This document shows, piece after piece, positions 7,660 to 16,292 of a stretch of 64,000 nt of DNA. The notes beneath the pieces are model-generated. The model ran no database searches. It was not told the origin of the DNA and saw only the letters and a program-made list of their open reading frames with translations. Source of the DNA: Anaerobium acetethylicum. GTDB taxonomy: Bacteria; Bacillota; Clostridia; Lachnospirales; Lachnospiraceae. Both the position numbers and the translations under genes were made by a program. How positions within the stretch are numbered: position 1 is the first letter of the stretch; each line of letters starts with the position of its first letter. Location of the stretch: the NCBI RefSeq assembly GCF_900096945.1, contig NZ_FMKA01000008.1, positions 62,001-126,000 on the forward strand. The letters run 5' to 3'.

Positions 7660-10385
7660 TAGCACTGAAAAGAATAGTTTGTGCAGGTTTGGCTGCATTT
7701 ATGATGTCTGCCTGCATATTCCCCCTGTCGGTCCATGCGGAGGCAGAAACCGGGAAATGGGTTTTGACAGATGTTGTTGTAGATGACGGAACGGGAGAGT
7801 ATACCGAACGGGAAGAATACAGCGGCGGTGGCATGAGCGGATTTTCAAGTACGACGGCAACCTATTCGCCAGGCAGCCTGGTAATCAATAATGCGGCGGA
7901 TTATTATGATGAACAGTTCAAGGATTCCCCAATCTATCATACGCAGTATGATTATACAACGACTTTCCTGTGGGAAGAGCCTCCCCAGGAATTCAGTACG
8001 GAGAATATCAGGGACTTGAAGCTGACTGTTTCAGGAAGCATCACTGGGCTGAATGAATCGCGGTATTTCTACAACGATATGTATCTGGAGTATCACCTGG
8101 ATGCCTATTATCCGGCATCTGGAACTTTAAATGACATAGTAAGTCCGGCAAATATGTCTGTAAGCTATGAAAATCCTTCTGTCACCAAAGAGGTTTTCAT
8201 CGACAAAGATTATCTGAGAGGTGAGGAAGGCGCTACACTGACCATAGAGGTCTACTGCGGATCTCCACTTGTTGTAGAATATATTTATGAATATAGAAGC
8301 GGTACCGCGGCTCCGGTGGCTGACGGATCTTCTGTGATCAATACGGAAGCGGATGCCGGTTCTGGCGAAACGCCTTATTCAGTACCGAAGGCAGCCGTTT
8401 TAGGAATAACTGCGGTGGCAGCCCTGGCCGGAGCAGCAGGCGCAGCGTCAGCAGCGGCCGGAACCGCAGGAGCCGGAGCTGCATCATCCGGGGAAGGCGA
8501 AGAAGGCCAGGAAGAGGAAGAAAAGGAATCCAGTTTCCGGATGTATGTCTATAAGGATTTTGGAAACAAGATCCGTTACGACCAGCCGGCAGTCAGCGTG
8601 TATGCGCGAATGGCAGAGGTGAAGCCGGATGGACGGGAAGTCGAGAGACTCGATCTGACTGAGCGTATACAGATCGCATCGGCAGAAAGCTGCCTGAAGG
8701 TGGGAAATCCAGCTATAGCCGGCAATTATATGGGGGCTGCTGTTTCTGCCGAATCGGTAAAGGGTGCTGAAAATCCGACTGAAGCAGTAATCCGCTTTAC
8801 CTTTTCGGGAGAGGGCGGAATCTTCCAGAATAATATGAAATTCTACCTGGTAGGAGATCCGTATATCGAATATACAGGAAAACACGATAACCAGATCATG
8901 GTCCTTGCAGGAAGCGGGGGTACTTATGAACTTCCCTTCGAGCCGGTAAATTTCACGGCAAAACCGGAATGTACCCTGGAAGAAGTCGAGTTTGAAGGAT
9001 TTGTTCCGGAAATCGTGACGGAAAAGGATGGGAAGCAGAAAATCGTGATTACTGACAGAAGCCAGAAGCCAGAAGCAATTGAACGGTTTATGGATCCTTT
9101 CAGGCTTACGATCGTTGCAAAAAGCGAGCATGAAGAATGCCGTTCACCGTTTGAAGTTGTTCTGTGCTATGAAGGACTCCTTGCTGATTTCGCAGGAGCG
9201 AAAAAGGAAATCAAGGGCTATTTCGACCGCAAAACGGGGCAGATGGGCAGGACAGCGGTTGCGTTCAGGCTGGGATTATGGAATGTGGAAAATGAAGAAC
9301 TGGAATATGTGAAGCCTGATGATCTGGCATTTACCTATAGCGATGAAAGCGGAGTCTGCGAAATTATAGGGCTTGAGGCCGATCTGGATTCCGACAGAAG
9401 TGACAGGGAGAAGACGGTCTACAATCTGAAAGCACAGAAATCCTTCCCGTCATCAGCGCCTGTCAAAGGCCTGTTATCCGCAATGTGCAGGTTTGGAGAA
9501 GCTTTTTATGAATACAGTGCAGAGATTCCCCTGATGCCGGATATTCAGGAGTATGACAGCATCATGGATACAGAAAAGGAATATCAGAACTGCCTGTACA
9601 TGATAGACAATTATCTTCCGACAGAGCAGGCGGCAATACTGAAGACGGAGCTGGAAACAAAGAGGATCCTTTATGCATACGGCGCAGGGGACTATCAGAT
9701 CTACCGCAGGTATGTATGGGAAAGAGCCCAGTATTATCTGATGGAACAGCACCGGGACTATATGAGAGAGGCTGCTTTTTACGACGATATGATCAAAGTC
9801 TGCGACATGGCGGTATTTATAGGCAATATTGCGTTTGAAGCCATGCTGATGCCAATCGGCGGACCGCTGGCAGGATTCCTTATTTCGAATGCCAAAGATC
9901 TCTTCATTGCTCTTGTCAACATGTACCAGACGAACGGAGAACTTACGCTGGATGGAGTGATGAGCTACCTGACAGGTGTGCTTGGCGGACTTGACGGCGT
10001 ATTCTCATCGACGCCTTCGCCATCCGAAATCAGGAAACTCAGCCTTTGGCTGGCAGGGTACTTTACCTACAGGATATTCTACAATAAGTATTATGTGCGC
10101 AATGAAAACAATCAGATCAATAGCTGGAGCGAAGCGCTGCTTCAGGCTTTCAAGGAACTGGGAATCAAGACTGTCATGGCCGGATTTGTAGCCAGATATC
10201 TGGATGAAGACCAGGTAATCAATAAAAACCCATACGGCTACAGCAAAGATGCCGATGGGAAATTGATGAAACCTATTACAGATGCAGGCGATGCAGTCGT
10301 CAGCAAAGCCGATGATGCTTTGGGAGCCCTGGCTCAATTTCTTGATGATATTGTGGATGGAAAGATCGTACTGCCTTGGGCATAG
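7656..10385 (+). CDS. Large secreted or membrane-tethered protein, unknown function
   Basis: A 909-residue protein with a clear N-terminal signal (basic start MIALKR, hydrophobic core, SVHA then EAE as likely cleavage). The first 230 residues are Tyr/Thr/Ser-rich and look like a beta domain. Residues about 243-278 form a very Ala/Gly-rich hydrophobic segment (TAVAALAGAAGAASAAAG) that could be a membrane helix or flexible wall-spanning piece, followed by an acidic run (GEGEEGQEEEEKE). Residues 290-640 look like several beta-sandwich repeats; residues 660-900 are mainly alpha-helical, with a hydrophobic stretch near 715-755. No known catalytic motif was seen. It has an almost perfect AGGAGGTGA ribosome site and overlaps the previous gene by 4 bases. 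Flanking zinc-ribbon genes suggest one assembly, but that is inference. Confidence 0.8.
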   Translation: MIALKRIVCAGLAAFMMSACIFPLSVHAEAETGKWVLTDVVVDDGTGEYTEREEYSGGGMSGFSSTTATYSPGSLVINNAADYYDEQFKDSPIYHTQYDYTTTFLWEEPPQEFSTENIRDLKLTVSGSITGLNESRYFYNDMYLEYHLDAYYPASGTLNDIVSPANMSVSYENPSVTKEVFIDKDYLRGEEGATLTIEVYCGSPLVVEYIYEYRSGTAAPVADGSSVINTEADAGSGETPYSVPKAAVLGITAVAALAGAAGAASAAAGTAGAGAASSGEGEEGQEEEEKESSFRMYVYKDFGNKIRYDQPAVSVYARMAEVKPDGREVERLDLTERIQIASAESCLKVGNPAIAGNYMGAAVSAESVKGAENPTEAVIRFTFSGEGGIFQNNMKFYLVGDPYIEYTGKHDNQIMVLAGSGGTYELPFEPVNFTAKPECTLEEVEFEGFVPEIVTEKDGKQKIVITDRSQKPEAIERFMDPFRLTIVAKSEHEECRSPFEVVLCYEGLLADFAGAKKEIKGYFDRKTGQMGRTAVAFRLGLWNVENEELEYVKPDDLAFTYSDESGVCEIIGLEADLDSDRSDREKTVYNLKAQKSFPSSAPVKGLLSAMCRFGEAFYEYSAEIPLMPDIQEYDSIMDTEKEYQNCLYMIDNYLPTEQAAILKTELETKRILYAYGAGDYQIYRRYVWERAQYYLMEQHRDYMREAAFYDDMIKVCDMAVFIGNIAFEAMLMPIGGPLAGFLISNAKDLFIALVNMYQTNGELTLDGVMSYLTGVLGGLDGVFSSTPSPSEIRKLSLWLAGYFTYRIFYNKYYVRNENNQINSWSEALLQAFKELGIKTVMAGFVARYLDEDQVINKNPYGYSKDADGKLMKPITDAGDAVVSKADDALGALAQFLDDIVDGKIVLPWA

Positions 10386-10411
10386 AAATCTGATGAATGG
10401 AGGAAAAAGAG

Positions 10412-10963
10412 ATGTTTTGTGAAAATTGTGGAAAAAAGATCGGGGAACATGATGAGTACTGCGATGGATGCGGTGCGAAGCAGCCTGTTGCGAACGATAG
10501 AATCAGCGGAAGCAGCCCTCATATACAGGCGGCTGCAAATCCATATGGAGCAGCGCCAGGAACAACGCCAGGGGCAGGATATGGAGCAGCGCCAGGGGCA
10601 GCACCGGGAACAGCGCCAGGGGCAGCATATGGAGCAGCGCCAGGGGCAGCTATGGGAGCAGCACCAGGTGCTGCTTCAGGAAGGCAGCAACAGCCTTACC
10701 AGCCTTATAATCCGGCAACAGCATACAAGGACAGAACGGCGGAAATCATGGGAGTAGGACAGTATCTGGGAACTTTTATCCTGATGAGCATACCAGTTCT
10801 TAATCTGATCCTGATATTGGCCTGGAGCTTTTCAAAATCAGTAAATCCTAACAAGCGCAATTATGCAAGGGCTATACTTGTGCTGTGCATCATTGCAGTT
10901 GCTCTGGGGGTATTGCTGAAAGACAGGTTGTTGGAACTCATGCCCTATGCGCCTCTGTATTAG
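10412..10963 (+). CDS. Zinc-ribbon protein with Gly-Ala-Pro repeats and membrane C-terminus
   Basis: A 183-residue protein of unknown function, last gene of the operon. It opens with a four-Cys ribbon (CENCGKKI..CDGCGAK), then a low-complexity run of about 45 residues built from GAAPG, GTAPG and GAAYG units, then two hydrophobic segments (FILMSIPVLNLILILAW and AILVLCIIAVALGVLL). GGAGG at 10399-10403 lies 8 bases before the ATG at 10412, which is why an upstream in-frame ATG at 10397, inside that site, is rejected. The repeat run is encoded by near-identical 12-15 base units and so is prone to length change by slippage. Confidence 0.75.
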   Translation: MFCENCGKKIGEHDEYCDGCGAKQPVANDRISGSSPHIQAAANPYGAAPGTTPGAGYGAAPGAAPGTAPGAAYGAAPGAAMGAAPGAASGRQQQPYQPYNPATAYKDRTAEIMGVGQYLGTFILMSIPVLNLILILAWSFSKSVNPNKRNYARAILVLCIIAVALGVLLKDRLLELMPYAPLY

Positions 10964-11014
10964 GGAATTCCGGGTGCATGGCAAATAGAATACCATTCTC
11001 ATAAACGGCAACGT

Positions 11015-11060
11015 TTATAAAAAAAAAGAATGAATCAGTCCGATTCATTCTTTTTTTTTC
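11015..11060. terminator. Bidirectional terminator between the zinc-ribbon operon and htpG
   Basis: An A-run, stem AAAGAATGAATC / GATTCATTCTTT around a 5-base loop, then a T-run of nine; symmetric, so it can end both converging transcripts. Confidence 0.9.
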
Positions 11061-11081
11061 TTAAAGTAACTATGGAGATTT

Positions 11082-13166
11082 CTAGAGGTCGGCAAGGAGC
11101 ATCATGATTTTGTTGCTTCTTGCAATGAAGTTCGTCATTCCATCAGGGGAAAGCGGTTTGTGTGCAAGAAGTGCAAGGTCATAAAGCTGCTCGCAGATCA
11201 TTGGCGTATTATCCGAATCCTTATGTTCAAGGATATATTTAACGAGCTTGTTATTTGTGTTCAGGATAAGGGTCTCGCTGTTTCCGAACATGGAAGGATC
11301 CATTCCGTACATATTGTACATCTTCATCATATCCTGCATACGTCTGCTTTCTTCTGAAAGGGTAATCATGGAAGAAATATTTTCGTCCTTGAGTCTTTCT
11401 GCTTTCACTTCAAGCTTGTCGTTGTGAAGGGACTTTTTGAAAATTTCACCCAGAGCCTTAGCAGCTTCTTCGAGTTCGGAAGCCACATCCTCTGTCTGCT
11501 CGTCCTTAAAGTGATGGGTCAGGTCAGCATCGATTCTCTGGAAATGAACGCCTTCATTTTTACGCTCGAGATGTGTGATAAAGGCTGAGTCGATGTTGTG
11601 GGTAAGCAGGACGGCATTGAGGCCTTCGTTCCTGAACATGTTGATGTACTGGCTCTGCTGTACCGGATCTGTCACATAAAAGATGGTGCTTTCAGTCTTT
11701 TCTTCTGCGGTTTCAGCTGTTTCTCCGGCATCGGCACCCTGATCCGGAGTTTCGTCAGCAGCATCTGCTTTATCTGCAGCTGGTTTTGCAGCTTCGATGC
11801 ATTCTGCCAGTGTCTGGTATTTGTTATCCAGATTCTTGAAGAGGATATAGTCATTCATTTTCTCAAAGAATTTTTCATCCTTCAGGCAGCCGAATTTGAT
11901 AAACGGACTGATGTCATCCCAGTATTTTTCATAGCTTTCTTTTTCAACCTTGCACATTCCTGAAAGTCTGTCTGCAACTTTTTTGGAAATATAGTCGGAA
12001 ATCTTCCTTACGAAACCGTCATTCTGCAGAGCGCTTCTTGAAACATTGAGAGGAAGATCAGGACAGTCGATCACGCCTTTCAGGAGCATGAGGAATTCAG
12101 GAATTACTTCCTTGATATTGTCGGCGATAAATACCTGATTGTTGTAAAGCTTGATAGTTCCTTCGATTGAATCATACTCTGTGTTGATTTTCGGGAAGTA
12201 AAGGATGCCTTTTAAGTTAAAAGGATAGTCCATATTCAGGTGAATCCAGAACAAAGGCTCCTTGTAGTCATTGAATACCTTGCGGTAGAAATCTTTGTAA
12301 TCTTCTTCCGTGCAGCTGTTAGGATGTTTTGTCCAAAGGGGTTCCGTATCGCTTAAGGAAACAGGACGTTTTACGATTTTAAGTTTTTCCTTTGCAGGAG
12401 AAATCTCGACGATTTCTTTTTCACCGTTTTCATTTTCCTTTTCTTCGGTCTTCGCTTCTTCAACGATGGTCTCAACTACTGTGTCATCCTCTGTAAGCTC
12501 GTCTTTCTCAATCGTTTCGTATGCTGTTTCAGCTGTCGCATTTGAAAGGAAGATCTCTACAGGCATGAAGGAACAGTATTTTGAAATGATTTCGCGAGCG
12601 CGGTATTCATTTGCAAATTCGAAGCTTTCGTCATTGAGGAATAAGGTGATTTCAGTGCCGACTTCGGTCCTGTCGCTGTCTTCAAGTACATATTCCGTCC
12701 CGCCGTCACATTCCCAGTGAACGCCTGTTGAGCCTTCTTTGTAGGAGCGGGTATCAATATGCACGTCATTTGCTACCATGAAAGCGGAATAGAAGCCAAG
12801 TCCGAAATGTCCGATCATCTGGTCTTCATTGGTCTTGTCTTTGTATTTTTCAAGGAAGTCTGTTGCGCCGGAGAATGCGATCTGCGTAATATATTCTTCG
12901 ACCTCATCAGCAGTCATGCCGATACCATTGTCAATGAATTTGAGAGTCTTTTCTTCAGGATTTACGATAACCTGGATTTTGGCCTTGTATTTTTCAGGGA
13001 AAGTGTATTCCCCCATAACCTCTAATTTCCTGAGCTTTGTGATGGCATCACATCCGTTGGAAATGAGTTCACGGAAGAAGATGTCATGGTCTGAATACAA
13101 CCATTTTTTTATGATTGGAAAAATATTTTCGCTGTTGATTGAAAGACTGCCGTGTTTCTGGGTCAT
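11082..13166 (-). CDS. htpG: Molecular chaperone HtpG (Hsp90 family)
   Basis: A 694-residue cytosolic Hsp90. The ATPase domain shows FFRELISNGCDAITKLR near the start, the nucleotide-binding DNGIGMT and GHFGLGFYSAF; the middle domain has PLFWIHLNMDYPFNLKG and LPLNVSR. It is about 70 residues longer than E. coli HtpG: one acidic insertion (about 219-270, rich in Glu/Thr) sits exactly between ATPase and middle domains, where eukaryotic Hsp90 has its charged linker, and a second Ala/Asp/Glu-rich one lies at about 459-492. It has its own sigma-A promoter (13237-13265, minus) with a perfect CIRCE operator directly upstream, so HrcA repression and heat induction are expected. The ATG follows an AAGGAG site. 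Confidence 0.97.
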   Translation of the reverse strand: MTQKHGSLSINSENIFPIIKKWLYSDHDIFFRELISNGCDAITKLRKLEVMGEYTFPEKYKAKIQVIVNPEEKTLKFIDNGIGMTADEVEEYITQIAFSGATDFLEKYKDKTNEDQMIGHFGLGFYSAFMVANDVHIDTRSYKEGSTGVHWECDGGTEYVLEDSDRTEVGTEITLFLNDESFEFANEYRAREIISKYCSFMPVEIFLSNATAETAYETIEKDELTEDDTVVETIVEEAKTEEKENENGEKEIVEISPAKEKLKIVKRPVSLSDTEPLWTKHPNSCTEEDYKDFYRKVFNDYKEPLFWIHLNMDYPFNLKGILYFPKINTEYDSIEGTIKLYNNQVFIADNIKEVIPEFLMLLKGVIDCPDLPLNVSRSALQNDGFVRKISDYISKKVADRLSGMCKVEKESYEKYWDDISPFIKFGCLKDEKFFEKMNDYILFKNLDNKYQTLAECIEAAKPAADKADAADETPDQGADAGETAETAEEKTESTIFYVTDPVQQSQYINMFRNEGLNAVLLTHNIDSAFITHLERKNEGVHFQRIDADLTHHFKDEQTEDVASELEEAAKALGEIFKKSLHNDKLEVKAERLKDENISSMITLSEESRRMQDMMKMYNMYGMDPSMFGNSETLILNTNNKLVKYILEHKDSDNTPMICEQLYDLALLAHKPLSPDGMTNFIARSNKIMMLLADL

Positions 13167-13236
13167 TTTTTACACTCCTTATCATTCTTTTTTTTGTTAT
13201 GTAAGGTCCTGTTGCCAAGACCTTCGTATAGAAAAT

Positions 13237-13265
13237 ATCTTAATACTGGAAAAAGCAAATGTCAA
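13237..13265 (-). promoter_or_regulatory. htpG promoter
   Basis: On the minus strand TTGACA (13265-13260), 17-base spacer, TAAGAT (13242-13237). The -35 box begins 7 bases downstream of the CIRCE repeat. Confidence 0.8.
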
Positions 13266-13272
13266 GAGAAAA

Positions 13273-13299
13273 TTAGCACTCATTACAACTGAGTGCTAA
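13273..13299. promoter_or_regulatory. CIRCE operator (HrcA binding site)
   Basis: TTAGCACTC, nine-base spacer, GAGTGCTAA: an exact match to the CIRCE consensus. It lies just upstream of the htpG -35 box and at the same time covers the last codons and the stop (13283-13285) of the gene upstream on the minus strand. Confidence 0.97.
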
Positions 13300-13786
13300 C
13301 AATTTCATTCTTTTTGAGGAATCTTAATACCATTGAGTCCCATGCCTGGTCAAGGCTCTTATCAAGAGTGAAATTCCTTTGTGATGTTCCGGTGGTGCAG
13401 GAAAGCGTTCCTCTTTCGAACCGGATGTTCAGAAACAGTCCGTTCACCTCGTCCGGAGAAATGGAAAGTCCGGTCTGCTGTATAAGCCTCGCAACGTTTT
13501 CAGGAGACAGCAGGAATATGAATTTGAAGCTGAGGGGTGTCTTCTTTCCTTTTATCAGCTCGAAGCAGATATTCCTGACTTCCCGCCAACAGCACATGGA
13601 GCGCTCGGTAAGTTCGGGTTGCGCAAGCTCGTCAGAGTTGAAGAACTCTTTGTTCAGATGGCCGTCTATGGAGAAGGTGCAGAAGGTCTGGATAGATGCT
13701 TCTGACAGCAGGAATGAGTCGAATACGTCTCCGCTCAGCAGTTTATGCATAAAAGTCTTTATGTCTTGTATCTCAAGTGCAATCAA
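13283..13786 (-). CDS. DUF5721 family protein, UUG start
   Basis: A 167-residue cytosolic protein of a family of unknown function found mainly in Clostridia; the opening IALEIQDIKTFMHKLL and the piece CTFSIDGHLNKEFF are characteristic of it as I recall, so the family call is from memory. No catalytic motif is evident. The start is a TTG (13786-13784 on the minus strand) preceded by AGGGAGG at 7 bases; the longer open frame to 13990 would cross that ribosome site and has no support. The 3' end is built into the CIRCE operator of htpG: codons for V-S-T-Q-L and the stop form one arm and the spacer. It is divergent from the M18 peptidase gene. Confidence 0.7.
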   Translation of the reverse strand: MIALEIQDIKTFMHKLLSGDVFDSFLLSEASIQTFCTFSIDGHLNKEFFNSDELAQPELTERSMCCWREVRNICFELIKGKKTPLSFKFIFLLSPENVARLIQQTGLSISPDEVNGLFLNIRFERGTLSCTTGTSQRNFTLDKSLDQAWDSMVLRFLKKNEIVSTQL

Positions 13787-13916
13787 AATAATGCCTCCCT
13801 TTTCGTAATTATTACAATTATATAATTTTCGGCAGATAATGAAAAGGGGAAAATGAAAATCCAGTTGTAAGGGGGGAGGGATTGTTTTATACTTATCTGG
13901 AACAGGAGGATACAAC

Positions 13917-15212
13917 ATGAAAAATATGGATAATACAGATAAATTGCTGCAGCTTATAGAGGAAGGTACCTCTCCCTTCCATGTGGTCAAAAGTGCAGCG
14001 GATCAGCTTGAGGATGCAGGTTTTATCAGGCTGGAGGCAGACAAGGAATGGGGGCTTAATGCAGGGAGCAGGTACTACCTGAGTTACAACGGAACCAGCC
14101 TTTTCGCCTTTTCGATAGGAAAACGGTTTGGATACAGGGACAACTTCCGGATAGCGGCGGCCCACACAGATTTTCCCTGCATCAAAATCAAGCCAAATCC
14201 TGACATTGCAGTTGAAAAATACGCCCAGGTAAATGTCGAGATTTATGGCGGTGCCATACTCAATACGTGGCTCGACAGGCCCCTTTCTGTATCTGGAAGG
14301 GTCGTTCTGAAGAGCATTGATATCTTCAAACCTGAAATAAGGCTTGTGAATTTTAAAAAGCCGATCATGACAATTCCGAATCTGGCAATTCACATGAATA
14401 AAGAGGTCAACAAAGGCGTCGAACTGAACAAGCAGACAGATATGCTTCCGATTGTGGGGATGATTACGGAGGAATTGAACAAGGATCATTATTTCATGAA
14501 TTATCTGGCTGAAAGGGTCGGCGTTGACACGGAGGATATCCTGGATTATGAGCTGACAGTCTACAATACGGATGCAGGTGATTTGATAGGCATCAATGAG
14601 GAATTTATATCAGCACCAAGGCTCGATAACCTGACTTCGGTACAGGCTCTCGTTACGGCAATCATTGATGGGGGAAGGGCAAATGGAATCAATATCATAG
14701 CTCTGTTTGATCACGAAGAGATAGGAAGCAGGACGAAGCAGGGAGCCGGATCCATGCTTTTAAGCATGGTGGTGGAAAAAATTTATGCAACACTCGGCCG
14801 CGACCGCCTGAATTTTATGGGGGCCATGGCGGACAGCCTTCTTCTTTCTGTGGATGTGGCTCACGGGCTCCATCCGAACCAGACTGCAAAAAATGATCCT
14901 ACGAACAAATGCATCCTGAACGGAGGCGTATGCCTGAAGGAGGCTGCAGGTCAGACCTATGCGACGGACAGCGAGGCGGTCGCCATCATTCAGCAGATCT
15001 GTCATGCAGGGAAGATCCCCTATCAGAAATTTGTGAACCGTTCTGACGGGACTGCGGGCAGCACCCTGGGTTCCATTGCGTCGGCAATTCTGCCAGTCAG
15101 GACCGTGGATGCGGGAGTCCCGCTGCTTGCGATGCATTCAAGCAGGGAACTGATGGGCAGACAGGATCAGGACAGCATGACAGAACTGGTGAAATCATTT
15201 TTCAGCCTGTGA
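13917..15212 (+). CDS. M18 family metallo-aminopeptidase
   Basis: A 431-residue zinc-dependent aminopeptidase (ApeB/DAP2-like) that trims N-terminal, often acidic, residues from cytosolic peptides. The metal-binding motifs are visible: AAAHTDFPCIKIKP (His and Asp of the first site), FDHEEIGSRTKQGAGS (Glu-Glu pair) and the C-terminal PLLAMHSSREL with the last His. SAPRLDNLT is another family mark. Length is normal. AGGAGG lies 7 bases before the ATG. It stands alone, with a repeat element 8 bases after its stop. Confidence 0.95.
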   Translation: MKNMDNTDKLLQLIEEGTSPFHVVKSAADQLEDAGFIRLEADKEWGLNAGSRYYLSYNGTSLFAFSIGKRFGYRDNFRIAAAHTDFPCIKIKPNPDIAVEKYAQVNVEIYGGAILNTWLDRPLSVSGRVVLKSIDIFKPEIRLVNFKKPIMTIPNLAIHMNKEVNKGVELNKQTDMLPIVGMITEELNKDHYFMNYLAERVGVDTEDILDYELTVYNTDAGDLIGINEEFISAPRLDNLTSVQALVTAIIDGGRANGINIIALFDHEEIGSRTKQGAGSMLLSMVVEKIYATLGRDRLNFMGAMADSLLLSVDVAHGLHPNQTAKNDPTNKCILNGGVCLKEAAGQTYATDSEAVAIIQQICHAGKIPYQKFVNRSDGTAGSTLGSIASAILPVRTVDAGVPLLAMHSSRELMGRQDQDSMTELVKSFFSL

Positions 15213-15219
15213 TAAAAGG

Positions 15220-15311
15220 TTACTGTTCTCTCTGTGATCAGTAACACGCTTTGCGATGCACAGAAATGGTTGGAATAAAACACCTTGCGCTGGATGATGT
15301 ATGAACTGTAA
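15220..15311. repeat. Dispersed repeat, TTACTGTTC family (92 bp copy)
   Basis: Starts TTACTGTTCTCTCTGTGA and ends with the inverse GAACTGTAA. It matches both ends of the 152-bp copy at 5388 but lacks its centre. The left 26 bases form their own hairpin (GTTACTG paired with CAGTAAC at 15239-15245). Confidence 0.8.
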
Positions 15312-15435
15312 CGATAAAAGCACTTTGCAAAACCTGCTATTTATGCTATTATAAATAGTATCAAAAACCACGTCATGTAGTAACGGCGGCATGGATACCA
15401 GATAAATACTAGCTGCAGATATTAGGAGGATTGGC

Positions 15436-16275
15436 ATGAGCTTTAAAATCGTGATAGACAGTTGTGGGGAACTGCCAGAAAATTATAAGAATAATCCCAA
15501 TTTTGAATCGGTTCCATTGACAATAGATGTTGATGATTTTCATATTATAGATGACGAGACGTTCGATCAGGCGGATTTCCTGAAAAAAGTGGCAGCAAGT
15601 CCGAACGCACCAAAGTCGGCATGTCCTTCACCTGAAAGATACATGCAGGCATATGAGACTGATGCGGATAACGTGTATGTAGTGACGCTTTCATCCCAGC
15701 TCAGCGGATCCTATAACAGCGCAGAACTGGCAAAATCGCTTTATCTTGAAGAACACCCGGGGAAAAATATTCATGTATTCGACTCACGGTCAGCCTCGGT
15801 AGGAGAGACGCTTATCGGACTGAAAGTCGAGGAATACGAGGAAATGGGGCTTTCCTTTGAAGAAATAGTTGAAAAGGTTGAAAATTATAGAAAAGGGGCC
15901 AGAACCTATTTTGTTCTGGAAACACTGGAAACCCTTAGGAAAAATGGACGACTTAGCAATCTGAAGGCTTTTGTGGCGGGCGCATTGAACATCAAGCCTG
16001 TCATGGGTGCTACTCCTGAGGGAACGATTTACCAGATTGATCAGGCAAGGGGAATGAACAAGGCGCTTGCAAAAATGGTTTCCGTTATAGAAAAGAACAC
16101 ACCGGACAGTGAGGAGAGGATACTTGGAATATCCCATTGCAACTGCCCTGAACGTGCAGAATATGTCAAAGGCGAGCTTCAGAGAAACATGAAGTTCAGA
16201 GACGTCCTGATTGTTGATACGGCAGGAATCAGCAGTACTTACGCCAGCGACGGGGGAATAATCGTCGTATTGTAA
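15436..16275 (+). CDS. DegV family fatty-acid-binding protein
   Basis: A 279-residue cytosolic protein of the DegV/FakB fold, which binds a fatty acid and in other Firmicutes presents it to the kinase FakA. Seen here: the N-terminal KIVIDSCGELP, the conserved TLSSQLSGSYNSA loop and the FVLETLETLRKNGRL motif that contacts the ligand, then LNIKPVM. The C-terminus (GISSTYASDGGIIVVL) diverges from the usual GPGAIG form. AGGAGG precedes the ATG. No fakA is in the window. It shares a fold with the protein at 57736 but the two are clearly different. Confidence 0.92.
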   Translation: MSFKIVIDSCGELPENYKNNPNFESVPLTIDVDDFHIIDDETFDQADFLKKVAASPNAPKSACPSPERYMQAYETDADNVYVVTLSSQLSGSYNSAELAKSLYLEEHPGKNIHVFDSRSASVGETLIGLKVEEYEEMGLSFEEIVEKVENYRKGARTYFVLETLETLRKNGRLSNLKAFVAGALNIKPVMGATPEGTIYQIDQARGMNKALAKMVSVIEKNTPDSEERILGISHCNCPERAEYVKGELQRNMKFRDVLIVDTAGISSTYASDGGIIVVL

Positions 16276-16292
16276 GAGAAGAAATAAAGAAG

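Noticed and set aside
13787-13990. N-terminal extension of the DUF5721 protein
   Set aside because: The extra 68 codons cross a strong ribosome site for the TTG start and overlap the upstream divergent gene.
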